Origin: Tipula vernalis
Lineage: Eukaryota > Arthropoda > Insecta > Diptera > Tipulidae
Assembly (NCBI GenBank): GCA_958295665.1
Contig: OY282558.1
Coordinates: 462,432,995 to 462,496,994 of the forward strand
Direction: 5' to 3'
DNA: 64,000 nucleotides
A model generated the notes under the pieces. That model saw only the letters and a list, made by a program, of their open reading frames with translations, was not told the origin of the DNA and did not search any database. Positions 37,846-48,165 of this stretch are shown here, in pieces; the first letter of the stretch is position 1, and every line of letters starts with the position of its first letter. The translations under genes were made by a program, and so were the position numbers.

Positions 37846-38249
37846 ATGCTAAACCCTAGCACAGCAATGGATACTTCGGAAACCATGGGCGGAGAAAACA
37901 TCTTTGCAAATGATTTTGCTTACAACTGCTCTTACTACCTGACAGTGGGAGCAGTACCTATAACGGTCAAACTTTTACCACATTCAAACAAAAGGCTCAA
38001 TGCCGAAATTTATTTGATGATGATACAACCAAGGATCAAATTCTAAATAAAGGTACATCAGAGAAAATGCTAAAACAACTGAGGGTTAGTTTGCTTACCT
38101 ATAAATTTACTATATATACAGCATTCCCAAATGTTACACAACTTTTTGAAATGTACAAAGAAGATGTATGGGAGAACTTTGCTACACGTAACAGCTCTAC
38201 ATATGCATATGAAGGTTATGAAAATAAGGTTTTCCTACAATCGCCGTGA
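37846..38249 (+). pseudogene. Unrecognised broken coding region
   Basis: Two consecutive + strand frames with more balanced composition than nearby chance ORFs. The first (to 38046) encodes NIFANDFAYNCSYYLTVGAV and ITVKLLPHSNKRLNAEIY. After a stop and frame change the second (38067-38249) encodes LLTYKFTIYTAFPNV and EMYKEDVWENFATRNSSTYA. NCS and NSS are possible N-glycosylation sites, so an extracellular origin is conceivable. The start codon of the first frame lies inside a target-site duplication, so the frame ran on upstream before the insertion. I do not recognise the family; it may be a decayed host or transposon gene. Confidence 0.35.
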
Positions 38250-38320
38250 AAAGCAGGCTTTTTTTCTCTGTTTTCAAAGCCCAAAGTGTCTGTTTTTTTG
38301 ACAGTTAATAAACAAATTAC

Positions 38321-38355
38321 TTTGTCACACGTTTCTCTTAGAAACGTGTGACAAA
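38321..38355. repeat. Perfect 16-bp hairpin
   Basis: TTTGTCACACGTTTCT and its exact complement are separated by 3 nt (CTT). The outer word TTTGTCAC recurs at the base of the larger hairpin at 38575-38665, so the two structures may be ends of one element. Confidence 0.85.
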
Positions 38356-38574
38356 ACTTGAAACCGCACGCTAAGACTAATGTTTGTATAAAACATCAAA
38401 CCAAATTTTTGTTTTTCTTTATAAAAAATAAAAAAAATCTTTGACTACTCGATTGAACAAAATGTCGGTCCTAAAATAAAATCGTATTGTCAGTATAGTA
38501 AATTTTACTACAAAATTATCTTTTTATTATATTTTTTAAAATGATTGTAGGAAAAATAAAGTGTGAAACACGTC

Positions 38575-38665
38575 CGCAAAGTTGTTTGTCACGCTCGAAA
38601 GGTTGCTGGCCTCCGTCCCGTCGGCCAGCAATTTCCTTTCTCGCGTGACAAACTGGCACTTTGCG
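38575..38665. repeat. GC-rich compound hairpin
   Basis: Three nested inverted blocks: CGCAAAGT outermost, TTTGTCACG in the middle, and TTGCTGGCC/GGCCAGCAA (38603-38611, 38623-38631) around an 11-nt loop TCCGTCCCGTC. It is far GC-richer than the surroundings and predicts a stable stem. The minus open frame 38589-38786 overlaps it and is probably chance. Confidence 0.8.
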
Positions 38666-38875
38666 CTCTTGATACACAAATAACTATTGCAAGTAAACGA
38701 TATAAAATGTGAAAATTTTGGTTTACCAACACCTCCACGAAGTATGCCTGCAATTCGTGTAATGCTTTTACACGATACAACGACAATCAGACATACTGAT
38801 TTTCGGTGTTGGTGGTTTTATTTATTTATTATACATTGAAATTGTTTAATTCCGTTTTTTAAGCTTTATGTTTAT

Positions 38876-39100
38876 AATAAAATGATTTTGTTGGTTTTTT
38901 AGCTTAATTTGTTTTTATTTTTATTATAATTTTAATAAAAAAAACCCGACATTTCGACGGCACATCCCGTCATTTTTGACGTATTATCTTTTTATGCTAT
39001 AAATAACGGGATGTGCCGTCGAAACGTCGGGTTTTTCTTATTAAAATATTAATAAAAATAAAATCAAATGAAGCTAAAAAACCAACAAAATCATTTTATT
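38876..39100. mobile_element. Foldback element with CGAAA-stem core
   Basis: A 225-bp inverted repeat. The outer arms are AATAAAATGATTTTGTTGGT and its complement; the AT-rich middle leads to inner arms containing ACGGGATGTGCCGTCGAAA then CGTCGGGTTTTT. A direct repeat ATTGAAATTGTTT flanks it (38835-38847, 39099-39111) and may be the target-site duplication. GTCGAAACGTCGGG is typical of the hammerhead-bearing termini of Penelope-like elements, and the layout parallels 6525-6717. The TGATGA half of the ribozyme core is not preserved. Confidence 0.5.
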
Positions 39101-39111
39101 GAAATTGTTTT

Positions 39112-39800
39112 AATATTATTTGAGATTGTGCGAGTTTCTCGAATTTTCACATTGGATTACTCATATGTTTTTTCGATATTTTAAAGGTTTTCGAGATTTC
39201 CTTAGGATTAAGCGTTTTGTTTATTTAGATGTCAATCTAATTGCATTGATAAGCTAGGTTTAGCTAATGGCGTGTTAATAGAGAACACTGAGATAATAAG
39301 ATATGCAAATTTTCATTCCAAGCTTTATTCTAAGACCCAAATGTTATTGACTCTAGTATTCGCCTTAAAAAAGTTTAAAAAGAAATATAAAAATAATTCC
39401 GTTATTTAAAAATTATAGAAATAATTTTTTAATTTTTATTTATAAAATCGCCCAACTTTCATACAAAAAATTATTTCGTTGTCATTGGTGACGTGCATGC
39501 GCAGAAAAAGGAGAATTTGAATGAACGATCGACCCTACCTTGTTAAGTCATTGTTATCATGTTACATAAACATAAATGTATATGTTGATTAAATTTTAAG
39601 TATTTTTATAATGTTTTTATAGTTCCTTTACTAGATTTTTAAACCTAAATCTGTTTCAATTACCAAACACCAATTATTGAAGTAATCACATAATTTAGTG
39701 AACACAAACTTATTTGAAAAACTAAAGCTGCAGACCTTTCTAAACACCAATTTACTAATTACTAATTAACTTGAAACTCAACATCTAATAAACAAATTTA
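39112..39800. other. Gene-free AT-rich stretch
   Basis: Nothing supported. It is downstream of gene G on the minus strand. Confidence 0.4.
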
Positions 39801-39805
39801 CAAAA

Positions 39806-39855
39806 AATCAAATATTTCCCGTTAATAAAATAAAATTAACGGGAAATATTTGATT
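39806..39855 (-). terminator. Perfect 20-bp stem-loop next to the stop codon of gene G
   Basis: Perfect arms of 20 bp (39806-39825 and 39836-39855, arm TTAACGGGAAATATTTGATT) with a 10-nt AT loop. It begins one base after the TAA of gene G and is followed in the transcript by a run of six T. As RNA it would form a very stable 3'-UTR hairpin. Whether it shapes 3' ends, stability or translation is unknown; calling it terminator-like describes shape only. Confidence 0.5.
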
Positions 39856-39856
39856 C

Positions 39857-40187
39857 TTAACGAGTAGTCTTAACATAAAATAAAATAACATAACAAAATA
39901 TGAGCGCCGCTATCCCTCCAATTATTTTAAACGTTAACAAAGGTGTGCATTCTAAATCTCTTGACGTATCTCTTAACAAAGTTTGTGTTGGCGGAATTGG
40001 ATACGGATCCTCCGGAATCACAGTTTCATAGGGGATGTTTAAATTGTTCCCAATAAAATGATTCGTCTGCTGTGTATTTGATGTTGCTTCCGCGTAAGTG
40101 GGTGGCATTGTCTGAAACCAAAATGTCATAATTATTTAAATTTCATTAGATTAATAGAAAAAATAAATAGTTACTTACAAAAACCAT
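39857..40187 (-). CDS. Small PY-motif single-pass membrane protein (gene G)
   Basis: Exon 1 is 9 nt (40179-40187, Met-Val-Phe) with donor GTAAGT. A 67-nt intron ends at TTTTGGTTTCAG, and exon 2 is 39857-40111, ending TAA. The 87-residue product has PPTYAEATS at about residues 6-14, a second Pro-rich part (ETVIPEDPYPIPPTQTLL), an acidic/basic linker (RDTSRDLECTP) and one membrane segment (FKIIGGIAALIFCYVILFYV) followed by KTTR. A TATA-like TATATAAAAA lies at 40222-40231, 35-44 nt before the ATG. Its start and its membrane-proximal part match pseudogene C; the motif and exon layout match gene A. The cytosolic PPxY would suit a Nedd4-type ligase partner (inference). Confidence 0.7.
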
Positions 40188-40221
40188 TTTTTAAATGAGC
40201 CCAGAATTATTATTATTATTT

Positions 40222-40231
40222 TTTTATATAC
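40222..40231 (-). promoter_or_regulatory. TATA-like box of gene G
   Basis: TATATAAAAA on the minus strand, 35 nt upstream of the start codon of gene G. If used, the 5' leader would be only about 5-15 nt, which is unusually short. Confidence 0.4.
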
Positions 40232-40805
40232 AATGCTAATCATCCAATCAACCCAACATAACTGTTTGGGACAATAGGTATATTAGAAATTTTTTTTTTT
40301 TAAAAATCGTGACAAAATACAAAAATTTCCCAGTAGTTATTTCTGGCTTTATCACCAAACATTTTGTTTTGCTTTTTTTCTTTTTTTACATAATTGTTTA
40401 ACGATACCAAACTGAATGCTTTGAGAACTTTTAATGTGGAAAAGCAACTAATTTTATAGTAACTAGCATTATAGTAAATGCTCTAATAATGAACAGTTGC
40501 GGTCAAGTAAAAATTTTTTTAATGTTATTAACGAAACGTCATAGTAAAAATATCACGTGTTACAAGTGTTTGTGTTTGTATGTGTCTTGTGCGAGTGCGT
40601 TCCTATCTTGTGCGAGTCGGAATTAACCGACAATTTAGTTGTTTTAAATCTAGATAGTTTAACTTCAAGTGTTAAGTCACAAATAATGTTTTGGCTTAAG
40701 TGCAATTTAAATCAGTCAAGTTAGTGGAACAGAAGCTTTAGTTGGAGGTTTAAGTAAAATGTTAGTGTCATGTTAAACAAATATATTTTAAGGCTTAAGT
40801 CACTG
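40232..40805. other. Gene-free AT-rich stretch
   Basis: Contains TGTGTTTGTATGTGT-type text near 40565-40590. No gene or element recognised. Confidence 0.4.
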
Positions 40806-40810
40806 TATAA

Positions 40811-40875
40811 AGGCCCAGCACAATAGATCTTTTAGGTTGCAGTGCGAGGTGGCTTATCGCCTACACGGCCCTTCC
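40811..40875 (+). mobile_element. 3'-end fragment of the (AAT)n-tailed element
   Basis: About 65 bp matching the last part of the retroelement in the opposite orientation to the full copies (CAGCACAATAGATCTTTTAG, then GCAGTGCGAGGTGGC). The AAT tail is lost. A short old remnant. Confidence 0.75.
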
Positions 40876-40879
40876 TTGG

Positions 40880-43800
40880 TATAAAGGCCGAGTTAATAGT
40901 ACATTTCATTGGGAACCTACCCCAAAAAAAATATTGGGCATTTTAGAATTTCTAGAATTTGTAAAATTTGAATAAAGACAATTTCACAAATTTAAAACTG
41001 TAAACTATCAAAATTTTATTCTTATAAAGATTTAAAATTATAATTTAACGAAATTACTGTTTTAAAAATTATTAAAATTTTAATTTGTTTTTAGATTAAG
41101 TTAGTTAATTAACAAACTCTTTTATTTTGAATGAATTTTAAGATTTTACGAAATTTTAGCAAACTTTTTATTTAACAATATTAAAATTCCAAACACAAAT
41201 TTCCAATATTTTTAGAATTCAAAAAAGGATGGAAATTTATAAAATTAATATTTAAAATTAGTAATTAAATATATTTTCGATTCCCGTTTATGTGTTTTAG
41301 AATTACCAAATTTTAAAAAATTAATAAATTTTAAGTTTATAAATTCCTGATGGATTTTAATTAAATAAACAGGATCTTAAGAAGTATTATGTTACACATT
41401 AAGTAAAGAATTTTGAAACGATAAAATTTATGGCATTTTAGAATATGTATTTATTGACTTTAAAGAACTTAGAAAGCTAATATTTTTTGTGAAAATTTTG
41501 TGAAATATGTACTTTAAATGTTGTAGCCAAAAGAGATCAAAATATTTGAAATTTCCAAATTCGAAATTTTTGAAAAACTTTCCGAATTTAAAAACAAAGA
41601 AAAAATCATAAAATTGTGTTGGAATTCGATGCTTCAAAATGTTATTTATTATGTGTTTGAAAAATGCAAAAATTCGAATTCAATTTCCAGTTCAACAACA
41701 ATTATCTATTACATACATATAGTATCACGGTTTTTGGAATCTAAATATTTAAGTTTAATGTACAAATCATTTTTCAAATTAAAATAGAAACTTTTTGTTA
41801 TTTACATTTGCTAATTAGGTGAAGAAATGTATATAAAATATAAGATTTCCAAATAACCTTTCCAAAACCTTCTCGTCCACCCTAATTAGTTAATTACCTC
41901 ACTGTATATGAGTATAACAGAAAAAAAGTAATTTATTGATCGTGACTATATGATTCTATAAAATTTCAAGGTACAAATCATTCAATCTAATTAAAACGAA
42001 TATAAATTGTTGACCCAATGCCCCCCCCCCCCTTCGTAGATCATTCGAACGTATATCGTACAATTATAATTATAGTTTTAATTACCTAGTTCTCTCATCA
42101 GTGCGAGATGCAGACACGCAGATATGAATAAATTCAATTATATAGTGTACTCGCGTTTCAAATTTAATTGATTCCAAATAATTTTCAATCGTTTCGATTA
42201 CGATTTATTATTAAAAAGCTAATAACTTTCTATTTCATAATATTTTTTTTATATTTACGATTGATTTGCGTCGCGATACGTGATACGAAATGAAATTTTA
42301 TTATAGTATTTTGGACGTTCTTTTGATAATTATTGAATCACAAACACAAAAATAAATAGAAGCGTACTATAGGTACATATTTAGACATAAATTATTAATT
42401 TGGGTATTTTGTACCTTGTGTGATTCAAACAGGTGATAGGTATACATGAGCGGATATTAAGTATTTTGAAGGATATAATTTTCAAAAGACCTAAATGGTT
42501 TTTATTAAATATATACTTAAACAGAAACATCTAGATTATAAAATCGTCAACTAATCAATATTTAATTAAAAATTAAAAATGTTAGGATTAATCAAAATAA
42601 ATATTATATCAAATATCTTCTAGTCGTTGTATTAGACAAACATATAAACAAATCATTAACAACACGTTAAATGAAAAAAAATTATGTTAAATCCTATTGT
42701 CATAAATATTATAAGAGTTTCGTGAAATTTGACCTTTTGCCAGCTATAATAAATTTAATAGCGAAAAATGTAAATGAAAATGGATACATAAATGATTATT
42801 AAATCTGATATTACATAATCAGTATTCATATATCATAAATTGAAGAAAGTATAATGTGCCAAAATATTGCTTCATTTTTAATAAAAACCGAAAAAATTTT
42901 TGTTAAGAAATAAAGCCGCAATCAAATTCAAAATGTTGTTAAATTTCGTTGGACTTAGTTTAAACCGTTCACTTAAAATTTGGAGTTTTTTTGTTAAATA
43001 GCACTCAAACATTTTTGCGTTGCATATTATATTTAGAAGAAAAATTAATAATAAAGTTTGTCTTCGAATTATCATCTAAATTAATTAATCGTGAATTAAA
43101 CCAAATCTGTGTTATGTCTGTACAAGCTTAGATCTACCATTCATTCTTTTTTAGGTAATAGCAATATTCATCTAATTTCAAATATGTTAACTTACTTCAT
43201 TCAAAATTGTCTGTGATAGGCGGCAATTGAGTTCATCTACTTTAAAAAATGAGAAAAATATCGATTATCATACTTTTACGACGCTGGGGAAAAGTACAAG
43301 AAACTGCCTCTTACGGTTGGAATTAAAGAAGAAATTAGAGCTCTAAATTTTAGGTGAGGGTTTGAAAATTAAATTCTAAAATAAAGGAGACTAAATCAAA
43401 TAACGTCAATCTCAGAGATGTGCTATGTTCTATGGGTAGGGGATAAATTAAGCTTTTGAACTCTTGTGTTTAGTTTGTATAGTGCAGCTTCCAAATCAAG
43501 TTTTAAATTGCTCTCTTTCTAGATTACCTTCTAGATTATCTGTCGCGATTTACCTGTTTACAACAGTATTTTACCTGGTTGGTATTTTTCATCATCATCT
43601 TGAAGAAAGTGGAGGACCAATGGTCATGTCCCGAACTATGAATGGGTCGCGATACCTTCAAAAATTGTGGGTTGCGAGTTCAAAAAGTTTAAGAATTCCT
43701 GATTTATACAAATGACAGAGTATAATTTGTTGGAATAGAATTTATAGAAACTAGAGTTGAAGCAATTTTTCAGAATTCGTAGAATCTACAAAATTTAAAG

Positions 43801-44207
43801 AACTAATAAAATTTATAGGATTCATATAATTTTTAGAACTTGAAATTTTTAAAATATATAGCACTGAGAGAATTTATAAAATTTATCGATCTTATTGAAA
43901 TCGGTGTCAAATAAAGCAAAGAAATTTGATAAGCGCATTAAATTTGTAAAGTGCCTTAATGCCAGTCTCTGGTTACTTTTTCAGATAAATCTTCATTGAT
44001 GTTTAAGGTTCTTCCCGGTGGGAGGGCGATTAAATAAGAATGAGCGAAATTATTAATGGCTTGGTGTAAATTGCAGCAGGTAGATTTTTTTTTTTTGCTT
44101 GGGAAATGGTTTGAAATTATACTCAAGGAATTAATAAACTTTATATCATTTTGATCCAATAAAACTGAAATTTAATTTTTTTTAAATGCCCTTTTTTATC
44201 ATTTCAG
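40880..44207. other. AT-rich interval before the invadolysin-like exon
   Basis: Presumed intronic if the ratchet-point model holds. It includes AAAATTT-rich text (41.0-41.7 kb) and a run of 12 C (42021-42032). Open frames at 43464-43715 and 43956-44159 show no domain and no paired splice sites. TTCTTTTTTAG|GTAATA at 43155 is a weaker abutted splice-site pair. The exon that should precede 44208 was not found. Confidence 0.4.
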
Positions 44208-44308
44208 GTAGTCCATGGTGTGCACATAGAACCGGCCCATATCATAAAAAAACGAAGTCTAAGTTCTCCTCTAAGGATATTACTATTTTATGATGATTCA
44301 GTTTATAG
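44208..44308 (+). CDS. Invadolysin/leishmanolysin-like M8 peptidase, internal exon
   Basis: A 101-nt exon between TTTTTTATCATTTCAG and the donor GTAAGA, encoding 33 codons plus two bases: VVHGVHIEPAHIIKKRS, then PLRILLFYDDSVYR. This is the propeptide/N-terminal part of leishmanolysin-like metallopeptidase (invadolysin, LMLN), a membrane-linked M8 zinc protease acting in cell migration and division. The KKRS stretch resembles a propeptide processing region. It splices in phase 2 to the exon at 59755. The exon that should precede it, with signal peptide and Cys/His residues, was not found; it may lie outside the window. Identification rests on remembered family motifs. Confidence 0.8.
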
Positions 44309-46998
44309 GTAAGAAAATCAATTTACAGCTTTTATATGATTAACACACGTTCAACCAACGTACATAAAAATTAAATGTGTGTGGTACAGATAAAATTTTT
44401 GTGTTCGGAAAAAGGTTAGAATTCTGAGAGATAAGTTTTATATTATACGCTTAGTTTTTAGTTTAAATTCTGTCTATAGATCCATTTACTATACCCCTCA
44501 TAAAGATATATGGTTTTAAGCTTAACTAACCGTTAAACCATTTTTTTTATATTTCGTAAAAAAAATGGAAAATTAAATTAAATACAATTTTTGGTTTCAT
44601 TCAACCGCATAAAATATAAAAAAAAATTCCCGCCTTTATGTTCTACAAAACAGAAATCTACTTTTCCAGCGTTATCGTCTTCACCATCGTGCGGTGGGAT
44701 GGGAACATGACTACATGACTACAACAGATCATAGATAATACCGGCAAAAATAAACTTAATTTCAGAAAATTCTATTTCGGATTTCTTTATGATTTTCGTA
44801 TGTTACTCCAACGTACAATAATCGCACGTCCATTATAAACCGATACAAAGGATGGATACATAGTAAATAAAAATTCCACACATATTTTATGAATTCACAT
44901 CATCAATTTATTTATTTCTATACAAACATTTACACATACAAACATACATAAAAGGAACGACAATAAACTTTTTTTGTAGCTTTACAATTTTTCCAAAACA
45001 ATTTTCTTTTCGGTTTTTTTTTGTTCTGAATAATTAAATGTTACAAATTTATGTGTTTGCCTTGCCCAAGCATCATCGTTATCATATAGCATTAAGCTTA
45101 AGAAAAAAAAAAAACTGGATCAACCCAAGAAAAAACTTCTATTTAAAACTAAATGTTAAAGACAGGCCATCATCTTTAAATATTTAAGATGTTGTGTATT
45201 AAAACCACACAACAATAAAAACCACGAAAAAATAAACAAAAGCGAAACATTTTTTTTTTTTTTAGGGATTTCCATTTTCGCTTTTTATTTCTTTGTTTGA
45301 TAAATGAGTTTTCGTTGAGATTGGGTATTTTCTTGCAAGGCTTTTGTTATTTGCGCAGTGTTTTTGCGGTGGGATTTAAAAAAATAATAATTTAATACAC
45401 GTTTGTAAGTCATCCACTATGTACATTGTACATGTATATATTTATTGAAAATTTCTGCGGGTTCCAAATAATTTGGCGTTGCCAATTTTTTATTATGACC
45501 AAAATTATGGAGTTTTGTTCTTGTTTTGACTCTATTAAATTAAAACTAATCTCGCAGCAGTCTAAATTATCGGTATCTTTTATAATAAGGAAATAATTTC
45601 AAACGATGTTCACGTTCATCTTATCCTAAAGCGTTTTTTGAAGTTCAGGAAATTATAAAGGTTTTCGTTGATATACATACATAGGTTTAAAATTATTTTT
45701 AGGCATATCAAATAATTCTTCTTAGGTACCTAGTAAATTGAAATTGATTAAAGAAATTTATTAATTTAACTTTTTATAGCTTTCCCGGCAGGCCCTAACT
45801 TATATAAATAAAAAGATTTGGCTATAAACATTCGTTAAAATGTTGAGGAGATCAATAAATTAAATTAGAGGAGAATATGTAACCAAAATTAGATATAACA
45901 AAGTATTGAAACCACAATAACCCTGTTTGCCAAGAATGGGAAATGGGTGTAATTCACTGATAGTGGTAATTCAGGCTTTGCAGATTCTCGCTATTAAGAC
46001 TTTTTAAATACTTTCTCATGAAGATAATAAAATTCAATGCCGATCACCTTTGATAGTTGTAAGTTACTGATTTCCTTTTGCAACTAAAGACGAAACATAT
46101 TTTCGATTGAAATGGCTCTTTCTCATAGGTAAAAACGCTATTAGATTTTTTCGAGCGACAAAGAATAAGGGCCTGGGTAACTGTAGTAACATTATTATGA
46201 AGAACATTTTTTATCAGTGTTAGCATGTTTTGAGTTTTGTTTATAAATACAGTATCGAAAATTTATTGATTGATTGACTTTGGGCCTTATTCTTAAATTT
46301 CATCTAATTTCCATAACTGGCAATATCCCTTACAAATTGTCTTAAACTACATTTTTTTTTTCATTTATTTGTAAAATTTTGTTGTTGTCGTTGACCAAAA
46401 ATTTGACAAGAGATAGAATTTTATTTGCTCTCTCTTACAATTATTTGAAGTATCCCTTGATATTTTGTTACGGTAAAGTTGGATTCCAAATTTCGAAAAT
46501 TATCATGAATCTCACAAAAAATTCAATTGTATATGAATTATTCTGTTTCTCGACTTCAAATACGATCATTAGTCAGAGGATAATGAAACGACGAAGTAAA
46601 TCGCCAACCTTTTGACAATCGACACAACTCTGTGTTGTCTTTTCCTTTTTCGTATTGTTTTTATCAAATGAAAAAAATGCAAACACAATACAGTTTTGTA
46701 AAAATAATACAATTTTATTGAGAATATCGTGCTTTGTTAATTTTATTGATCACTAAGAACTATTGAATAATTATATATTTGTAATTATATAATTGGCTAA
46801 CGCCATGATGCGCAATAAAATTTGAAAGTGTTGAATACAAATTGGAAACCATTCTGATTTAAAACTTTGCCAAATTTAGAAATTAAAATCTTAATAATAA
46901 TTGAAATCATATTTAGTTTAAGAACGAATATCCTTCCATTTTCAAAAACTTAAATAGATCTTAATATCGTCACTTTTCCCAATGGATTTTAATAATAT

Positions 46999-48165
46999 TG
47001 TTACGGTGACCCTTAGGGTGTAATAGAATAAGTTAAATTAATAGCTCAATGTTTTACTGTACTAAAATGGAATTTTCCATGATAAAACTGTTCTAAATGT
47101 TTCTAGACTATTCTTACTGGAAAAGTCGTGAAATTTGTAGAAGTTTTGTTTATGTATATAAAAAGGCGAACGAAATGATAGTTGGTAAACGACAGTTTGG
47201 AGATTAAAAAGGAATTAAAAAGTGATTTAAAAAATGGTTTAGTGCGAAATAAAAACTAAAAGTGATCAGTATTTTATTATTATTATTGTTGGGGGGGGGG
47301 CATGCGGCCCCTGCTTAATTATCCGTCCAGTCAATATTCAGGTTCTTAATGAACCTGACAATACTGCCTCCCGGTACGTGATACATACTATCTGGGCTTA
47401 TTGCTCTCCCACCTAGATGTTTACTACAGCATGTAGTTCCGCTAGAAAGACGGTAGCATTGGAGCTCAAGGATCTCGAGAGGGTTGTCCCACTCCCGTAT
47501 ATTCCTACTCCTGCCCCGTATCCATTTGATTTTACTCTTACGAGTTGCTGGGAATTGCAAATCACCTGTAGGTCAACCAGCTTTACTACAGGAAGGCTAA
47601 ATAAAACTGGAGGGTGCCTGGTATCCAGAGTCCGCATATTTTGTACTGATTAACCTATCAGCCATTCATCTTGCGGCATATGCTGTTCCACCTTAGATTA
47701 GGGTTTTTTGTCAAGGTTTTCTCCTTTAGCGCCGTACTTTAGCCTGTGCCAAATGGCCAAAAATGTGCCAAGTGGCCTTAGTTACCAGTGGTTGCCACGA
47801 GGAGGCAGTACGTACACTTGCGAATTGTGAACAGGTTACCCCTTACACAATTGTACCCATCACGCTGCTGCCTAATGACAAGACCAGAACAGCTCACGTG
47901 ATGCGCACCCTATTGGAAGGTTACGGAGCTGGTAGATTAATCTACTCAACTTTGATCCCCCCTCCAATAGACGCCAAACCACCAAAAGTGATCAGTAAAA
48001 TTGTGCGAATATTAAAATAAAGTGATTTTGTGAATTATCGTTAGTAAATTGTGTTGTAATAAATTTTGTGTGAAATAAATAAATTCGTTGGTAATAAATT
48101 GAATTGTTTTGTTTTATTCACAATCCAGTGATTCGAACCTTGGTTGACAAGGCAAAAACGTAACG
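46999..48165 (+). mobile_element. Solo LTR interrupted by a later insertion
   Basis: Begins TGTTACGGTGACCC and ends ...AAAACGTAACG, the inverted TGTTACG/CGTAACA ends typical of insect Gypsy-type LTRs (last base mutated A to G). It is flanked by a 4-bp duplication ATAT (46995-46998, 48166-48169). Without the 712-bp element inserted at 47272 and its extra TSD copy, the LTR is about 441 bp. It has a TATA box (TATATAAAAAGGCG, near 47156) and AATAAA signals near 48018 and 48076. No internal coding region or second LTR is present, so it arose by LTR-LTR recombination. + orientation is set by the TATA and AATAAA order. Confidence 0.8.
47272..47983 (-). mobile_element. Unit-length (AAT)n-tailed retroelement, copy 3
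   Basis: 712 bp, minus orientation, inside the solo LTR, with a perfect 14-bp target-site duplication (AAAAGTGATCAGTA at 47258-47271 and 47984-47997). It lacks about 45 bp near the 3' end (GGGGGCATGCGG joins directly to CCCCTGC) but shares the 5' boundary of copies 1 and 2. The conserved ORF is present but frame-broken near 47525. Nesting shows it inserted after the LTR. Confidence 0.88.

Noticed and set aside
37343..37852. Plus-strand frames inside retroelement copy 2
   Set aside because: They lie opposite the conserved minus frame; copies share them only because the DNA is similar.
38589..38786. 65-residue minus frame
   Set aside because: It runs through the GC-rich hairpin and has no known motif or splice sites.
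43150..43160. Third ratchet point (TTCTTTTTTAG|GTAATA)
   Set aside because: The donor half is weak (GTAATA) and it lies only 1 kb from an exon.
43464..43715. 83-residue frame near the protease exon
   Set aside because: No family motif, no suitable splice sites, and not in phase with the exon at 44208.
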